Origin: a bacterium
GTDB lineage: Bacteria > Desulfobacterota > JAPLJL01
Assembly: GCA_028713675.1 (NCBI GenBank)
Contig: JAQTNV010000024.1
Span: forward strand, 1-50,142
Reading direction: 5' to 3'
Length of the DNA: 50,142 nucleotides
Shown here: piece after piece, positions 48,703 through 50,142 of the stretch
How the letters are laid out: the number at the start of each line of letters is the position of its first letter
Numbering within the stretch: the first letter of the stretch is position 1
Notes under the pieces: model-generated
The model's database searches: none
The model's input: only the letters and a program-made list of their open reading frames with translations
What the model was told of the DNA's origin: nothing
Position numbers and translations under genes: made by a program

Positions 48703-49428
48703 TCAAGTGAATAACTTTAGTGCCAATCCGAATGTCTCCTCCGCCTCGGCTTCGCTCGCGACCCCCAGGGCCACCCCCGCCACTTTCTGCTCGGCCAGCC
48801 AGGGAAGGGACTCGGAGGGAGGGATCTTCCCCGCCCCCAGGGCTTTCTTGGCAATGATCGGACATTTTACCTTCTTAATTTCTTCCAGCAGTGTTTCCAC
48901 GTTTCCGATCATTACTCCCTGGGGATTCAGGGGAAGCATCAAAACCTGGTAATCGAGTTTGGACTCGATCAGTCTCTCCAGGGTGGGCAAAACCCGGTGT
49001 GTAGCCAGCCCCGGGATCATTCCGGCCTGGCGGATTAAGTAAAGATGATTGGATAACATATTCACGTCAAAGTGATCCGTCTCCATTCCGTGCAATAATC
49101 CAACCCGGGCATCGATCCTTTTCAGGAGTTCAATCCCGCTTTCCACTTCGTTGGGAACCAGCGTCCCCACCACCACCGGATCGATTCCTTCCTGTTTCCC
49201 GGCGGTCTCGATCGCTTCGATTATACGTGGAAAGGCGATCGCCTGAATTCCCCGTACACCGATCTTCCAGGCATGCAGGATCAGTTGAACCATGTTTTCG
49301 GGATGCTCGTGAAAACGCTCGAAGTATTCGGTCGCCCGTGAGCCGAACTGCCCCGCCCCGAGGAATGGCGAAGTCCCTAATAGCACCCGGGGGATTTTTT
49401 GATCAAAAAGCTGAAAATACGCTGCCAT
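48703..49428 (-). CDS. Conserved protein with TIM-barrel / aldo-keto-reductase-like features
   Basis: 241-residue soluble protein. The alternating strand/helix pattern (RVLLGTSPFLGAGQFG, GVRGIQAIAFPRIIEAI, VGLLHGMETDHFDV, QVLMLPLNPQGV, CPIIAKKALGAGKIPP, VAGVALGVASEAEAEETF) fits an alpha/beta barrel. The end resembles the C-terminal part of aldo-keto reductases, but I do not see the catalytic Asp-Tyr-Lys-His set. Function unknown. No ribosome site before the ATG. The two genes around it are on the same strand, so it may belong to a unit with the amidohydrolase. Confidence 0.7.
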   Translation of the reverse strand: MAAYFQLFDQKIPRVLLGTSPFLGAGQFGSRATEYFERFHEHPENMVQLILHAWKIGVRGIQAIAFPRIIEAIETAGKQEGIDPVVVGTLVPNEVESGIELLKRIDARVGLLHGMETDHFDVNMLSNHLYLIRQAGMIPGLATHRVLPTLERLIESKLDYQVLMLPLNPQGVMIGNVETLLEEIKKVKCPIIAKKALGAGKIPPSESLPWLAEQKVAGVALGVASEAEAEETFGLALKLFT

Positions 49429-49451
49429 TTTATTTGAGAATTCAGAATGTT

Positions 49452-49469
49452 CGCAGCCTAAAGGCTGCG
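49452..49469. repeat. Small hairpin between heptamer array and gene start
   Basis: CGCAGCC / GGCTGCG, a perfect 7-bp stem with a TAAA loop and no T-run. Confidence 0.5.
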
Positions 49470-49470
49470 G

Positions 49471-49540
49471 CTACTGGTTTCTGGTTTCTGGTTTCTGGTT
49501 TCTGGTTTCTGGTTTCCGGTTTCCTGCTTCTTGCTACCTG
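49471..49540. repeat. Heptamer array (TTTCTGG type, ten units) overlapping the amidohydrolase stop
   Basis: CTACTGG, five perfect TTTCTGG, TTTCCGG, TTTCCTG, CTTCTTG, CTACCTG. The stop codon of the amidohydrolase (49534-49536) lies within the last unit. This is the most perfect array in the window. Confidence 0.9.
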
Positions 49541-50142
49541 ATACTGTCCAGTTTAAAAAGCTTGATTGCGTTTTCCCTCAGGATTTTTTGTTTGGCTTCG
49601 CTGGTCAATGATAATCCCCGGATCTTTTTCAGTTCAGTATCAACATCGTAGGGAATGTTGGGGAAATCGGTGCCGTAGATAATCCGGTCCTGGTGCTTAA
49701 TTAGATGTTTCAGGAAAGATTCCGGGCCGGGCACCTCGGGGAAGAAACCCGAGAAAACCATGGTGTTATCGGTATATAAATTCTTGTATTCGTCCATCAG
49801 GGCGAAACATCTCTCAAATTCATCGGCGCAGAAATGGGGGACGATGACCTTCATCGTTGGATATCGTTTCAGCATCTTTTCCAGGAAACCCGCTCCCGAG
49901 TAAGCGCTGGTAATGTCCGCGTATCCCCCGAGGTTGGGCCCTGACCCCGCGTGGATGTTAATCACCTTGTCGTTTTTCACCACCTCATCATAAATCGGAA
50001 ACATCCTTTCATCATCCGGGCTGATCGCGATTACATGGCAATGAAGTTTGACCCCTTTGAACCCTTTCTCGAACCACTTTTTCAGTTCTCCCCGGGGATC
50101 GTCATCCTCCGGGTGAACCGCGGCAAATGGGATAACCTCCGG
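49534..50142 (-). CDS. Amidohydrolase (metal-dependent hydrolase, amidohydrolase_2 type), 5' end beyond window
   Basis: At least 203 residues are visible; the frame is open to the right edge and the N-terminus is missing. Typical elements: IPFAAVHPEDDDPRGELKKWFEKGFKGVKLHCHV, VINIHAGSG, KVIVPHFCADEFERCFALMDEY, and the C-terminal IIYGTDFPNIPYD with the active-site Asp, followed by ILRENAIKLFKL. This is the amidohydrolase_2 family (decarboxylase or hydrolase on aromatic or lactone substrates). The substrate is unknown. The stop codon lies inside a heptamer array. Confidence 0.9.
   Translation of the reverse strand, partial: PEVIPFAAVHPEDDDPRGELKKWFEKGFKGVKLHCHVIAISPDDERMFPIYDEVVKNDKVINIHAGSGPNLGGYADITSAYSGAGFLEKMLKRYPTMKVIVPHFCADEFERCFALMDEYKNLYTDNTMVFSGFFPEVPGPESFLKHLIKHQDRIIYGTDFPNIPYDVDTELKKIRGLSLTSEAKQKILRENAIKLFKLDSIR

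Overview
The window (about 50 kb, GC-rich coding DNA with AT-richer spacers) is a chromosomal segment of a Gram-negative bacterium. Outer-membrane and lipoprotein-type genes, an rml (dTDP-rhamnose) operon, a class A RNase P RNA and many ferredoxin- and flavin-type redox genes point to an anaerobe-like lineage. Desulfobacterota (former Deltaproteobacteria, Syntrophales-like) is my best guess; this is inference and no taxonomic marker was searched. There are no tRNAs, rRNAs, CRISPR arrays, phage genes or transposases.

Layout. 1-4.9 kb (minus): prmA (cut by the left edge), an unknown gene, a short-chain dehydrogenase (SDR), and a three-domain exported protein (CsgG-like, VWA, OmpA). 5-10.2 kb (plus): hsp20, uvrA, an outer-membrane beta-barrel protein and a zinc-ribbon/receiver protein. 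10.8-13.6 kb (minus): three tandem paralogous SDR genes. 13.8-15.6 kb (plus): a gamma-carbonic-anhydrase-like protein and a flavoprotein. 15.7-19.2 kb (minus): an XRE regulator, a CorC/HlyC protein, a RidA-family protein and trmJ. 19.5-21.9 kb (plus): gap-pgk. 22-25.5 kb (minus): rmlA-C-B-D, making dTDP-L-rhamnose. 25.7-41.1 kb: sppA, an alpha/beta hydrolase, two extended SDRs, a CPBP-type membrane protein, a glycerolipid-type acyltransferase, a UvrD/PcrA helicase, a lipocalin-like DUF7064/7065-type protein, an M48-TPR protease, a PEP/ATP dikinase resembling rifampin phosphotransferase, and a small membrane protein. 41.36-41.76 kb: rnpB. 42-50 kb: a redox cluster with two CrtI-like flavoproteins (one with a lipoprotein signal), an AraC regulator, a Cys-rich double-ferredoxin protein, a ferredoxin-nitroreductase, a TIM-barrel-like protein and an amidohydrolase (cut by the right edge).

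The most unusual feature lies between the genes. Nearly every larger spacer holds arrays of degenerate repeats with a strict 7-bp period. The heptamer sequence differs from place to place (GCTCTAT, TTTCTGG, GTTTCGA, GGTAGAC, TTGGTTA, GACGAAT, ACCGGCT and others), but the period does not. Several loci combine heptamers with 9-bp-period arms in inverted orientation, and three copies of one composite 9-mer/7-mer element lie at 10.4, 18.4 and 19.4 kb. The arrays run right up to start and stop codons, and one forms the C-terminal codons of a gene. They sit beside better-known palindromic intergenic repeats of the GTCATTCC...GGAATGAC and GTAGGG...CCCTAC types. I regard this heptad-periodic spacer DNA as the best candidate for something undescribed here.
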